A DNA stretch of 64,000 nt from Methyloprofundus sp. (GTDB lineage Bacteria > Pseudomonadota > Gammaproteobacteria > Methylococcales > Methylomonadaceae), in assembly GCA_012960135.1 (NCBI GenBank), contig DUBW01000034.1, forward strand, positions 46,060-110,059, in the 5' to 3' direction. Below the pieces are notes generated by a model. It had not been told where the DNA came from. It searched no databases and worked only from the letters and a program-made list of their open reading frames with translations. Numbering within the stretch: position 1 is the stretch's first letter; each line of letters starts with the position of its first letter. The translations under genes were made by a program, and so were the position numbers. This document shows, one piece after another, positions 50,620-59,041 of this stretch.

Positions 50620-51135
50620 ATGAAAATACATCAGCACCTAAGGCATCTTTGCCCCCTAATCGCGACCCTCGTAGTGCCTTCAATAAGCCATGCGCAAAAT
50701 GTCAGGCCTGCGCCGAATGGTATCGAATACCCTCAAGGCTTAACGAACTGGCGCGTTATCGGCACCTCTATTCGTAATGATAATAATACGCAGCGGGTTA
50801 TTTTAGGTAATTCCATTGCCATAAAAGCAGCACGCGCCAAGACCGATAAGCTGCATTGGCCAGAGGGCGCTATTCTGGCCAAGCTAGTCTGGAAAAATGA
50901 AACGCTTGCTACCTGGAAAGCAGCCACTGTACCTGGTGACTTTATGCATGCTGAAATCATGGTCAGAGACACGAAAAAATACTCAGCCACTAAAGGCTGG
51001 GGCTATGCCCGCTGGACAGGACTGGACTTAAAACCCCACGGCCAAAATAGTTCTTTTGTAGAAACTTGCGCTAACTGTCATAAAGCGGCACAAAACACAG
51101 CGTTTGTCTTTACTCAGCCTGCAAGATTACCCTGA
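50620..51135 (+). CDS. Cytochrome P460-family haem protein
   Basis: A periplasmic c-type haem protein of 171 residues. A signal peptide (MKIHQHLRHLCPLIATLVVP, cut near SHAQ) is followed by the family body with DGSWRVIGTSIRND-like NWRVIGTSIRND, VILGNSIAIKAARA, WPEGAILAKLVWK and one haem-binding CANCH near the C-terminus. The P460 family detoxifies hydroxylamine or nitric oxide and is characteristic of methanotrophs and ammonia oxidisers. Whether the haem is cross-linked to a lysine (true P460) or not (cytochrome c'-beta) cannot be decided without an alignment. Confidence 0.88.
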   Translation: MKIHQHLRHLCPLIATLVVPSISHAQNVRPAPNGIEYPQGLTNWRVIGTSIRNDNNTQRVILGNSIAIKAARAKTDKLHWPEGAILAKLVWKNETLATWKAATVPGDFMHAEIMVRDTKKYSATKGWGYARWTGLDLKPHGQNSSFVETCANCHKAAQNTAFVFTQPARLP

Positions 51136-51209
51136 ATTAGGCTATAATACCCCTCATTTAAATTAACGCCTAGTGCTGCACTAGCAATTCATTTAACGAT
51201 TAAACACTG

Positions 51210-52877
51210 ATGGCACAATATATTTTCTCTATGAACCGAGTGGGCAAAATTGTCCCACCTAAAAAACATATCCTGAAAGATATATCCCTGTCTTTTTTCC
51301 CTGGCGCTAAAATTGGTGTGCTGGGGCTGAATGGTTCGGGTAAATCTACCTTACTACGCATTATGGCAGGTGTAGATACCGAGATCGAAGGCGAAGCCAT
51401 TCCGATGAAAGGCATCAATATCGGCTATCTTGTCCAGGAACCACAATTAGATCCCGACAAAGATGTACGCGGCAATGTCGAAGAAGGCCTGGGAGAAATG
51501 CAGCAAATAGTCAATCGCTATAATGCTGTTAATGATGCATTTGCAGAACCTGATGCTGATTTTGATGCCTTATTAGCCGAACAGGCCGAGTTACAGGAAA
51601 AAATAGAAGCGGCTGATGCTTGGGAATTAGATCGAGAATTAGAAATAGCCGCAGATGCCCTACGCCTCCCTCCCTGGGATGCAGACGTAAGCAAACTGTC
51701 GGGTGGTGAAAAGCGCCGAGTAGCCTTATGTCGCTTATTATTATCCAAGCCAGATATGCTGTTATTAGATGAGCCAACCAACCATCTGGATGCAGAATCA
51801 GTCGCCTGGTTAGAGCGTTTTCTGCATGATTATCCCGGCACAGTCGTCGCTGTAACTCATGACAGATATTTTTTGGATAATGTCGCAGGCTGGATTCTAG
51901 AACTGGATCGTGGACAAGGTATCCCATGGGAAGGTAATTACTCCTCCTGGCTAGAGCAAAAGCAAAACCGTCTGGAACAGGAAGAAAAACAGGAAACTTC
52001 GCGTCAAAAAGCGATGAAACAAGAATTAGAATGGGTACGTTCTAATGCCAAAGGCCGCCATGCGAAAAGTAAAGCACGTCTAGCGCGTTTTGATGAACTG
52101 TCCTCGCAAGAAGCACAGAAACGTAATGAAACCCAGGAAATCTTTATCCCACCAGGCCCTCGCCTAGGGGATATGGTTATTGAAGCAGAACAAATCAATA
52201 AAGGCTTCGGTGAGCGATTATTAATCGATGACTTAAGTTTTAAACTACCACCCGGCGGTATCGTCGGTATTGTCGGCCCTAACGGTGCAGGTAAAACTAC
52301 ATTATTTCGTATGATGTCTGATGTAGAAAAACCGGACTCAGGTGAAATTAAGCTGGGGGCTACCGTACAACTGTCTCATGTTGACCAGTCACGCGATAAT
52401 CTGGATGATAACAAAACTGTCTGGGAAGAAATTTCTGATGGTCTAGATTTAATTACCGTCGGCACTTACGAAACACCCTCGCGGTCCTACTGTGGTCGTT
52501 TTAATTTTAAAGGCGGTGACCAGCAAAAGCGCATCGGTGATTTATCGGGTGGTGAACGCAATCGTGTACATTTAGCCAAACTTCTGCGTAGCGGCGGCAA
52601 TGTCTTATTACTCGATGAACCGACAAATGATCTGGATGTAGAAACCTTACGTGCACTGGAAGAAGCGCTATTAGCCTTTCCTGGTTGCGCCGTGGTTATT
52701 TCGCATGATCGCTGGTTTCTGGATAGAATCGCCACCCATATGCTCGCCTTTGAAGGCGATAGTCATGTCGTCTGGTTTGAAGGCAACTATGCCGATTATG
52801 AAGCGGATCGTCATAAACGTCTGGGTACTGATGCTGACACACCACATCGTATCAAGTATAAAAAGATCAGCCTTTAA
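51210..52877 (+). CDS. ettA: Energy-dependent translational throttle protein EttA
   Basis: ABC-F protein that regulates early translation elongation according to the ATP/ADP ratio. The 555-residue protein starts [18 protein letters not shown], has Walker [10 protein letters not shown] and GPNGAGKTT, two signatures ([30 protein letters not shown]) and Walker [12 protein letters not shown] and [11 protein letters not shown], and the EttA-specific arm in the first domain. It is the second ABC-F protein in the window. Confidence 0.96.
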   Translation: MAQYIFSMNRVGKIVPPKKHILKDISLSFFPGAKIGVLGLNGSGKSTLLRIMAGVDTEIEGEAIPMKGINIGYLVQEPQLDPDKDVRGNVEEGLGEMQQIVNRYNAVNDAFAEPDADFDALLAEQAELQEKIEAADAWELDRELEIAADALRLPPWDADVSKLSGGEKRRVALCRLLLSKPDMLLLDEPTNHLDAESVAWLERFLHDYPGTVVAVTHDRYFLDNVAGWILELDRGQGIPWEGNYSSWLEQKQNRLEQEEKQETSRQKAMKQELEWVRSNAKGRHAKSKARLARFDELSSQEAQKRNETQEIFIPPGPRLGDMVIEAEQINKGFGERLLIDDLSFKLPPGGIVGIVGPNGAGKTTLFRMMSDVEKPDSGEIKLGATVQLSHVDQSRDNLDDNKTVWEEISDGLDLITVGTYETPSRSYCGRFNFKGGDQQKRIGDLSGGERNRVHLAKLLRSGGNVLLLDEPTNDLDVETLRALEEALLAFPGCAVVISHDRWFLDRIATHMLAFEGDSHVVWFEGNYADYEADRHKRLGTDADTPHRIKYKKISL

Positions 52878-52897
52878 ACATAGAAAAACGATCTATT

Positions 52898-52917
52898 GAG
52901 CGGGCTTAAGTCCGCTC
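52898..52917. repeat. GAGCGGGCTTAAGTCCGCTC single-arm repeat
   Basis: A single palindromic arm of the GCGGACT family between ettA and tRNA-Arg, starting 21 bases after the ettA stop codon. It is well placed to act as a hairpin at the 3' end of the ettA transcript. Confidence 0.85.
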
Positions 52918-52967
52918 TGCTCAGCTACTTATATGATTCTTTCTTAAATTAACAATTCATTTATTGT

Positions 52968-52973
52968 TATAAT
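52968..52973 (+). promoter_or_regulatory. Pribnow box of the tRNA-Arg gene
   Basis: TATAAT ending nine bases before the mature tRNA 5' end, in an A/T-rich stretch. No clear -35 element at the usual spacing. Confidence 0.5.
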
Positions 52974-52982
52974 ATTCTCAAT

Positions 52983-53058
52983 GTCCCCGTTGCATAACTG
53001 GATAATGCAGTCCCCTCCTAAGGGATAGCTGGCGGTTCGAGTCCGTCCGGGGACGCCA
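52983..53058 (+). tRNA. tRNA-Arg (anticodon CCU)
   Basis: A 76-base cloverleaf: acceptor arm GTCCCCG pairs with CGGGGAC, the D arm is GCAT/ATGC, the anticodon arm is GTCCC/GGGAT around loop CTCCTAA (anticodon CCT, reading AGG), the T arm is GGCGG/CCGTC with loop TTCGAGT, and CCA is encoded at the 3' end. A single tRNA gene. The accessory region begins right after it, so it is a plausible integration site, although no repeat of its 3' end was seen downstream. Confidence 0.96.
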
Positions 53059-53220
53059 TGTAACATTATGTTTTTATTAATTATTTTACAAAATAAAAAC
53101 ATCATTATTAATTAGTGCCTCACTGAGTTGCCACTGAGTTGCGATTAAAAAGATTTTTTATCTCCGGCTCGCACTTTACATGCGTAAGATATTTATCTTG
53201 GTTAGCCTTAATTGAGAACC

Positions 53221-53883
53221 TTAAGGTATTGGATGCGCTGAAAAATATATCTTATTTGAAATATTAATTATTTCATCATACATGAATAGATATTCTAGCC
53301 AATGATTAGGAATAGATTTAATACCGTAATAAGCACCAGATATTTGTCCGCAGATTGCGGCAGTTGTGTCGGCATCATCCCCAAGATTAGCCGCTTTAAG
53401 TACTGCATCTTTAAATGTATCGGTAGAATAAAAACACCAAAGTGCTGCAGCAAGGCTATCTACTACATGACCAGTCCCTTGAACTTCACCTGACCTATAA
53501 GTCCCATTACATATAGTTTGAACACCACCAGATGGGTTGCCCATCATAAATTCATTAAATAATATAGATTCTTTATTGTTATTATTGAATGCGCGACAAA
53601 TAATTTGTGAAAATAACTGATTTGCTTGCAAGCACTCATCTGCACCATGAGTTACCTGTGCACTTTTTATTGAGTACTTAGTCATTAAACTCTGGTCAGG
53701 ATAATAATACATTAGCACCGGAGCTAGCCTCATTAATGCGCCATTACCAGCAGTTGTTGGCTTTGTGCTTCCAGCATAAGAGGAACCATCACAGCTCAAA
53801 TGCCTGGACGGAACAGACGACGCTAGAAGGCTATCGGATGCAGGTAGGCTTAGAGCTGACGACAGCCCCCCCCTCTCACCCAC
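53221..53883 (-). CDS. ADP-ribosylglycohydrolase-family protein, N-terminally truncated
   Basis: The 220-codon frame has the C-terminal two thirds of an ADP-ribosylglycohydrolase (DraG-like): AGSTKPTTAGNGALMRLAP, GHVVDSLAAALWCFYS and the metal motif LGDDADTTAAICGQISGAYYG. The N-terminal third with the first metal site (the GDxxG and DDT motifs) is missing. The first 30 residues from GTG 53883 look unrelated and include a run of eight G on that strand. It overlaps the end of the amidohydrolase gene by eight bases. Most likely a fusion relic, i.e. a gene broken by rearrangement, unlikely to be an active enzyme. Confidence 0.75.
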   Translation of the reverse strand: MGERGGLSSALSLPASDSLLASSVPSRHLSCDGSSYAGSTKPTTAGNGALMRLAPVLMYYYPDQSLMTKYSIKSAQVTHGADECLQANQLFSQIICRAFNNNNKESILFNEFMMGNPSGGVQTICNGTYRSGEVQGTGHVVDSLAAALWCFYSTDTFKDAVLKAANLGDDADTTAAICGQISGAYYGIKSIPNHWLEYLFMYDEIINISNKIYFSAHPIP

Positions 53884-54655
53884 TCCGGACGAGTCGGAGG
53901 ATAACCTCTGACAAAAGCCCCTTCAGCTGGCTAAACTCTGGTTCCATTTTACGAATGTCTTTAGGCTCATCCTGTAAGTAGAGGCGGCGATTGATTTCGA
54001 TCATCACAGACTCAACACGATTATCTTTGCCATAGAATTTATTCGGCACCAAGGTTCCGCAGTAAGGGTTATTAATACCCACTGAAAACCCCGCGCCCTC
54101 AAACATAACCTTAATAACATCGACCAGCTCGATCGGCGTATGAAAGGCATCGCTACCAATGCAAATGTCAGGTCGATCTGCAGACTGATCTAGGTCAACA
54201 GGCAGTGAGCTAGATGGAAACGAGTGAGCATCGATGATTAATGCTCGACCATGAGCAGCCAACGCCGCCTCGGCTAAGTGATCCAGTCGGTTATGGTGTG
54301 ACCAATAAAACTGATCCATTAAGCTATTGCGATCATCTTGTGATAACTCTTTTCTGAAAGGCAGTCCATCGACCGTTTTGGTGTAGACCGCACCCTGTCC
54401 CCGTATCGCCATCGGCTCTAATGCGTCATCGGAGAACCGCTCTGGGTCAACCACGAAACGGCTGACGGGATAGGCCAGCGGAATGACATCAGGATGGTTT
54501 ACCGGGAACAGCTCGTCCGTATAATGATCGGTTAACCGATCAAGCTGGGCTTCGAGCTCACTATCACTCAGGCAAATAGCCTCACGAACAGCAGCTGGGA
54601 TAGATCGTGAGGCGTGGGGTAAGTGGATAATAGTTGAGGGTGCATTAGCACTCAT
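53876..54655 (-). CDS. N-formylglutamate amidohydrolase-family protein
   Basis: A 259-residue protein of the N-formylglutamate amidohydrolase family. Visible are IIHLPHASRSIPAAVR near the start, PVSRFVVDPERFSDD, the zinc/substrate motif ALIIDAHSFPSSSLPVD and VMIEINRRLYLQ toward the end. In histidine breakdown the enzyme hydrolyses N-formylglutamate, but no hut genes are nearby, so the substrate here may be different. It ends inside the truncated ADP-ribosylglycohydrolase frame. Confidence 0.85.
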   Translation of the reverse strand: MSANAPSTIIHLPHASRSIPAAVREAICLSDSELEAQLDRLTDHYTDELFPVNHPDVIPLAYPVSRFVVDPERFSDDALEPMAIRGQGAVYTKTVDGLPFRKELSQDDRNSLMDQFYWSHHNRLDHLAEAALAAHGRALIIDAHSFPSSSLPVDLDQSADRPDICIGSDAFHTPIELVDVIKVMFEGAGFSVGINNPYCGTLVPNKFYGKDNRVESVMIEINRRLYLQDEPKDIRKMEPEFSQLKGLLSEVILRLVRSG

Positions 54656-54902
54656 ATTTAAAGGTCTCAGTATTTTTGTTCAGATTGTGTAATGGTTTAA
54701 TAAATCTGTAGGGCTGATGTGGCCTACTAATAACACAATAGGATACGACATGACCAATACATCTAAAACCCCCCGTACAAGCATCACGCCAAAACATGCG
54801 CATACTCCCAGGCAACTACCTGAAAAGGTATAAACAAGGATAATTCGCATAACTGATAAGATCATTTTATAAAACAAATAGGCTAATCTCTTTATTTCTA
54901 GA

Positions 54903-55060
54903 TTAATTACAGTTTCGAACATGCGTTTGGTATTGCAGGATGAACAGATCCCACGGCCTTTGCACGAATAGGCGATCAGAAAGTTCTCACCGCCTGACTC
55001 ACATCGGACGCGAGCGAATCTATGCGCCAGAATAATCGAGTCGGCTCTGCTTTATCTTAA
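54903..55060 (-). pseudogene. Remnant of an IS91-type transposase zinc-binding domain
   Basis: On the minus strand the frame reads ILAHRFARVRCESGGENFLI followed by AYSCKGRGICSSCNTKRM, the zinc-binding N-terminal domain of IS91-like transposases (pattern C-x-x-C ... C-K-G-R-G-x-C-x-x-C). It diverges right after the T-K-R-M-x-E-T segment and has no upstream start, so only this fragment is left. It marks an old mobile element at the left border of the polyamine/PspA cluster. Confidence 0.75.
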
Positions 55061-55082
55061 AACTCAAATAGAACTTACGTCA

Positions 55083-55628
55083 TTATTCTTTTTCACTGCC
55101 AGCATAAAACTTAGCCGCTACAATACCCGCAATAAGACCGCCTACATGACCGACCCATGAAATGTGAGTACGAAAATCAAATACTATAAGGATAAAACCT
55201 GCATAAATAAACAGTACTATCAAAGCTGTAATTAAAGATTTAACTGATCGAGAATAATAAGCTTCCGCTAATATAAATGACCAATATCCTAAAATCAGGC
55301 CACTGGCACCTGCATGATAAGCACTGCTTCCAAAAGTCCATGTAATTACACCCGCTATAACCATTATGATTAGGGTTACTTCCCAAAAAAGTGCTTTGCT
55401 TTTAAGTTCTATTACCGTTCCTAGAATAACAAAAGGAATTGAGTTGCTCATTAAATGCCACCAGCCTTGATGGATCCAAGGTGCAAAAGCAATACCTACA
55501 ACGCCCTCCATTTTTCTGGGTAATATTCCATAGTGACCCAGATCAGGCCAGATCGATGATTGTATAAGCTGGAGGCCCCACATAGCGGCAAGTAAATAGA
55601 ATGTATAGGGTATTTTCATGCTGATCAT
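55083..55628 (-). CDS. Rhomboid-family intramembrane protease
   Basis: A 181-residue protein with about six membrane helices and rhomboid signatures: HQGWWHLMSNSIPFVILG (loop 1 region with WWH), the catalytic serine in AGASGLILGYW, and the histidine in GHVGGLIAGIVAAKF. All catalytic residues expected of an active rhomboid (Ser and His) are present. It follows the K+ channel gene by two bases, so it is in the same transcript as the cluster described below, as its last gene. Confidence 0.9.
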   Translation of the reverse strand: MISMKIPYTFYLLAAMWGLQLIQSSIWPDLGHYGILPRKMEGVVGIAFAPWIHQGWWHLMSNSIPFVILGTVIELKSKALFWEVTLIIMVIAGVITWTFGSSAYHAGASGLILGYWSFILAEAYYSRSVKSLITALIVLFIYAGFILIVFDFRTHISWVGHVGGLIAGIVAAKFYAGSEKE

Positions 55629-55630
55629 TA

Positions 55631-56731
55631 TTAACCATTCATGCAGTCTTGAGCACGTTTATTAGATACATTTTGTGTTTCGTTAACCAGCGTAATGATT
55701 GATTTTCCACTGCATTTTGTATCATGCAAGGGATTAACATCGATTGTGCCATTATTATTCACAATGGCCATGGGAACACCTATGCCTGCATTAACAAAAC
55801 GACACACAATATCTGCCCATGATTTATCTTTAAACTCTACATCAAGACGAACCATATGATCATCGTCATGAGTAAACATATTCTCTAGTACCTGTTCAGT
55901 GCCTGGTGCGACTAGCGAACGAACGATTAACTCAGGATAGGCTCGGACAGGGCGTAACATAATATCAGCCCCCATATTTTTGATTCTTTCACGGTTAATA
56001 TCATCTGATACTTCGGCGACAATTGTTGCTTTTGTGCCAATTTCTTTAATTCGACTTAAAATATCAAATGTGAGGCTGTCTGATAAGGCGCTGTCAGCAT
56101 CACGGGCAATTAAAATAATGTATTGTGCTGCGGCAACATCCACCGCTTTTAAATTATGATTATTTTCTGCAACACCACTGTAATGAGCCACTCCATGTTC
56201 GGAAAGCTCTGTAGGTAAACCATCATCAAACTTTCTGGTTAAAATTTGAATCGGCACTTCTTCTAATTCGGGTGAAATTCTGATCTGTCCGATCAAGCGG
56301 TTAAGGTAATTGACTGTATCGCTATTCGGGGTGTTGATTATTAATAAGTGATCGTTCATTTTCCATCTCCATAAACCACGCGTTTTTTTGTTTCTAAGCG
56401 TTAGCCTATAATCAAAAAACTCACCTGCTAATTGTGCTAAAAGTGATATAGCAATAGTGTAAAGAAGTATCCCCGTAATCCATCGCCCTGCTGTTGTGCT
56501 AGCCGATAAATCACCATAACCTACTGTCGTTACAGTGGTAATGGACAGCCAGATAGCATCACCTAGCGTCATTGCTTCAACATACGAAATAGCCACACTA
56601 TGAATTGCAATTAAACCCAGTAATAGAGCTAATGTTCCGCCAAGACGTATAAAGAACTGACCATCATTATGTTTGGTGTATTTAAGATAATGTCTTTTTC
56701 GCCAATAAATCTGCCTAAAATTTAATAGCAT
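55631..56731 (-). CDS. Potassium channel with RCK domain
   Basis: A 366-residue protein with two transmembrane helices flanking a pore loop with the selectivity filter TVTTVGYGD (about residue 68), followed by an N-terminal part of an RCK/TrkA-N domain (about 125-260: DHLLIINTPNSDTVNYL). It resembles bacterial two-helix K+ channels gated by a cytoplasmic nucleotide- or ion-binding domain. The start overlaps the previous stop by one base (translational coupling). Confidence 0.9.
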   Translation of the reverse strand: MLLNFRQIYWRKRHYLKYTKHNDGQFFIRLGGTLALLLGLIAIHSVAISYVEAMTLGDAIWLSITTVTTVGYGDLSASTTAGRWITGILLYTIAISLLAQLAGEFFDYRLTLRNKKTRGLWRWKMNDHLLIINTPNSDTVNYLNRLIGQIRISPELEEVPIQILTRKFDDGLPTELSEHGVAHYSGVAENNHNLKAVDVAAAQYIILIARDADSALSDSLTFDILSRIKEIGTKATIVAEVSDDINRERIKNMGADIMLRPVRAYPELIVRSLVAPGTEQVLENMFTHDDDHMVRLDVEFKDKSWADIVCRFVNAGIGVPMAIVNNNGTIDVNPLHDTKCSGKSIITLVNETQNVSNKRAQDCMNG

Positions 56732-57063
56732 TATTTCTTTTCCTTCTCACCATCATAATGCAGATTAACTTCTGCCATAACGCGTCGCTTTATTTCTTTT
56801 TCATTTGACGGTTCTAATTGGTAGCGGATGGCGAGGCTTTTTAACTCGTCTTCATTTAATGATAATCCTACTCGTATTCTTTGAATTTTTTTGAATGGCA
56901 AACCAACGATTTTTCTGACAACATCACTGGGTTTAATCGAGTTTTCGGCTGCGTCATGTGTAATCTGTTTATTAAGATTTGTTTGAAATTCAAATTGAAC
57001 CTGCACTTTTTTCAGTGCTTTTACTTCGCTTTGCCATTTGTTTTTAGGATTAATTTTTGCCAT
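56731..57063 (-). CDS. Small basic protein of unknown function, possibly ribbon-helix-helix
   Basis: A 110-residue protein starting at ATG 57063 (MAKINPKNKWQSEVKALKK); this start overlaps the end of the DUF2491 gene. It has one stretch, VQFEFQTNLNKQITHDAAEN followed by SIKPSDVVRKIVGLP, with the spacing of a CopG-type ribbon-helix-helix, and a lysine-rich C-terminus. If real, it could be the DNA-binding regulator of the cluster. Not recognised as a named family; the assignment is tentative. Confidence 0.6.
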   Translation of the reverse strand: MAKINPKNKWQSEVKALKKVQVQFEFQTNLNKQITHDAAENSIKPSDVVRKIVGLPFKKIQRIRVGLSLNEDELKSLAIRYQLEPSNEKEIKRRVMAEVNLHYDGEKEKK

Positions 57064-57694
57064 GAGGCCACATCTCTGCAACAACATCTAATGGTGTCGA
57101 TACACTCAAAAATACATCGGTTTCTCCTGACGACCACACTTCAACTAATAAGCCATAATCATCATTAGATTCACATTCCTGAAACCTAAACGCTTCGCTG
57201 CTATCATCTTCAGCTGATGAAGGCGTGATCCCTTTTGCGATTAAGTCATCTTTAAAGTAATACCCTTCGCCATCTGAACATGTTTGTTGGTATTGGTTTC
57301 CGCCAATCCAGTCTTTGATCCAGTCTGGAATAAATTGAACGTCAAGTTGTGTATAACTACTGTCGTCAAAAAGGCCTGCAAATTGTTCTAGATCAAATAA
57401 CGCCTCAACATCTGCTCTTTCTATTTTGATTGAAAAACATAATAGTGGATCACCATCATTGTCATCAATAGACATATAGTAGGTTTTGTTATCAATAGAT
57501 CGAAAGGTGATTTCTTTTTCAATGCCATCTGAATACTGATGTGTTCCGATCCCCGTAACTTCAAGCTCTTGGCTTCGTAATATTTTGGGAAGTGATTGTC
57601 GCTCGTTTAAAACAACAATATCACCTACTTTTAATTCAACGGGTTTCGTAAGCGATCGCGTTGTTGTATCTTTCTTCTTATTGAAACCAAACAT
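57050..57694 (-). CDS. DUF2491 protein (E. coli YjfK-like)
   Basis: A 214-residue soluble protein starting at ATG 57694 (MFGFNKKKDTTTRSLTKPV). The body ITFRSIDNKTYYMSIDDND, followed by GEGYYFKDDLIAKG and a C-terminal WSSGETDVFLSVS, matches the DUF2491 family. In E. coli the homologue yjfK sits directly after the PspA-like yjfJ, as here (the order on this strand is DUF2170-PspA-DUF2491). Its function is unknown. Confidence 0.85.
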   Translation of the reverse strand: MFGFNKKKDTTTRSLTKPVELKVGDIVVLNERQSLPKILRSQELEVTGIGTHQYSDGIEKEITFRSIDNKTYYMSIDDNDGDPLLCFSIKIERADVEALFDLEQFAGLFDDSSYTQLDVQFIPDWIKDWIGGNQYQQTCSDGEGYYFKDDLIAKGITPSSAEDDSSEAFRFQECESNDDYGLLVEVWSSGETDVFLSVSTPLDVVAEMWPHGKN

Positions 57695-57763
57695 AGCCGC
57701 CCTCTTCAATAGCAAATAGCATTAACAGAGAGGGCGTCACCCCCTCTCAATAATAAAACCAAC

Positions 57764-58468
57764 TTAACTCGCTGTCTTTTTAGCTTTTAAGCGCTCAAGA
57801 ACGCTACTGGCACTACTTGTTGCTGTGCCACTGACACCAGCATCAGCTAATTTTTTATCCAAATCAGAAGCCTGTGACTCATCCTCCATCCACTCACCCG
57901 CAGTTTGACGATCTTTCCATTTTTGCTGTTTTTCTTTAACCCGGGCCAAAGAATCTTTCACGCTATTCGCTGTAGAGCCCGTAGAAGAAAGGTTGCTATT
58001 AATACTTGCACTCGCTTTTTGAAGCTCACCAACCGTTTTTACTTTTTCTAACTCGCGTTTATTTTTTTCAAGATTCTTTACACGATTTTTAATAAGCTTA
58101 TTTAGATCACTCACTTCTTTCGCCAACACATCATATTCAGTTTTGGTTTCATTAAAGTCAGTTTCTATTTCAGCTATACGCTCAGCAGTTTCGATTGCTA
58201 AGGCTTCATTACCACTTTCTAGTAATGAAACAGCTTTAGTTTCATAATCGCTGATATCTTGGCTTAACGACTCTAACTTACGTTTTAAGCTGATTTCAGT
58301 TGATTTTAAATTACTCAGGCTCTGCTTAGCGTTGTTGATAGCTTTTCCATCATCGCGGATATCTTGTTCAAGAATACGAATTAGGTTGCTATCGACAATG
58401 GCTTCGCCTGCCTCGCTAGCTCCACCTTTAATTGCTTGAAATATACTTCTTAAAATACTCATAGTCAC
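57764..58468 (-). CDS. PspA/IM30-family protein (E. coli YjfJ-like)
   Basis: A 234-residue, almost fully helical protein with the PspA/IM30 coiled-coil layout: an amphipathic N-terminus (MSILRSIFQAIKGGASEAG), then continuous heptads from about residue 25 to 160 (e.g. ESGNEALAIETAERIAEIE and LIKNRVKNLEKNKRELEKVK). PspA-type proteins polymerise on membranes and help maintain the barrier (ESCRT-III-like). It begins ten bases after the DUF2170 gene. Confidence 0.9.
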   Translation of the reverse strand: MTMSILRSIFQAIKGGASEAGEAIVDSNLIRILEQDIRDDGKAINNAKQSLSNLKSTEISLKRKLESLSQDISDYETKAVSLLESGNEALAIETAERIAEIETDFNETKTEYDVLAKEVSDLNKLIKNRVKNLEKNKRELEKVKTVGELQKASASINSNLSSTGSTANSVKDSLARVKEKQQKWKDRQTAGEWMEDESQASDLDKKLADAGVSGTATSSASSVLERLKAKKTAS

Positions 58469-58477
58469 TCTACCTTT

Positions 58478-58885
58478 TTAATTAAGTAATGATTCAATAG
58501 CTTCCAGTACATCGATAGTATTTTCAGCTTGTACTTCGAGTTCATGGACAATTTCTTTAATGTCTGTACTAATCGCCATTGCACCAAATAAAATATAATT
58601 ATCGCCTTGCATACCCGTTGAACTTAACGGTACAAGGGGGCTTAATTCCAATAATGCAGTGTTTAATTCAGCCACTTTATCTGGCTGAACTTCTGATGTC
58701 TTAAACAAATGCGTTACGGCAAGAATTTGTTTTTCTGTCATAACAACTTGAATCGGAAACTCAGTGTTATTTGAACAGATTACTTCAATGGTGCCACTTT
58801 CAGTCAATATCGCCTCAAAGTAGGATCCTTCAGTTGTAGTGGTTGTATTCAGGCTGTGTGCCAATTCATTTAATGCATTTTCCAT
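58478..58885 (-). CDS. DUF2170 protein (E. coli YjfI-like)
   Basis: A 135-residue acidic protein: HSLNTTTTTEGSYFEAILTE near the start, the family core MTEKQILAVTHLF, the LSSTGMQGDNYILFGAMAIS segment and a helical C-terminus VHELEVQAENTIDVLEAIE. DUF2170 is the YjfI family, found almost only next to PspA-like proteins, and has no known activity. It is ten bases upstream of the PspA gene and separated from the aminopropyltransferase gene by about 160 bases. Confidence 0.85.
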   Translation of the reverse strand: MENALNELAHSLNTTTTTEGSYFEAILTESGTIEVICSNNTEFPIQVVMTEKQILAVTHLFKTSEVQPDKVAELNTALLELSPLVPLSSTGMQGDNYILFGAMAISTDIKEIVHELEVQAENTIDVLEAIESLLN

Positions 58886-59041
58886 AAAAGTTGCTCCAAC
58901 TATTTAGAATGATTTTTTATCATCGCGTTACATTGCAATGCCATATTATGGCATTTATCAACAAAAAAAGTTCCATTTACTTCAATATCATTTACTTCCT
59001 AGCAAAATATACGCTTGTTTAATCTGTTGAATGACTTATTG

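Noticed and set aside
54680..54922. 80-residue frame as an independent gene.
   Set aside because: Its first codons continue an IS91-type fragment and the rest is without domain or ribosome-binding site.
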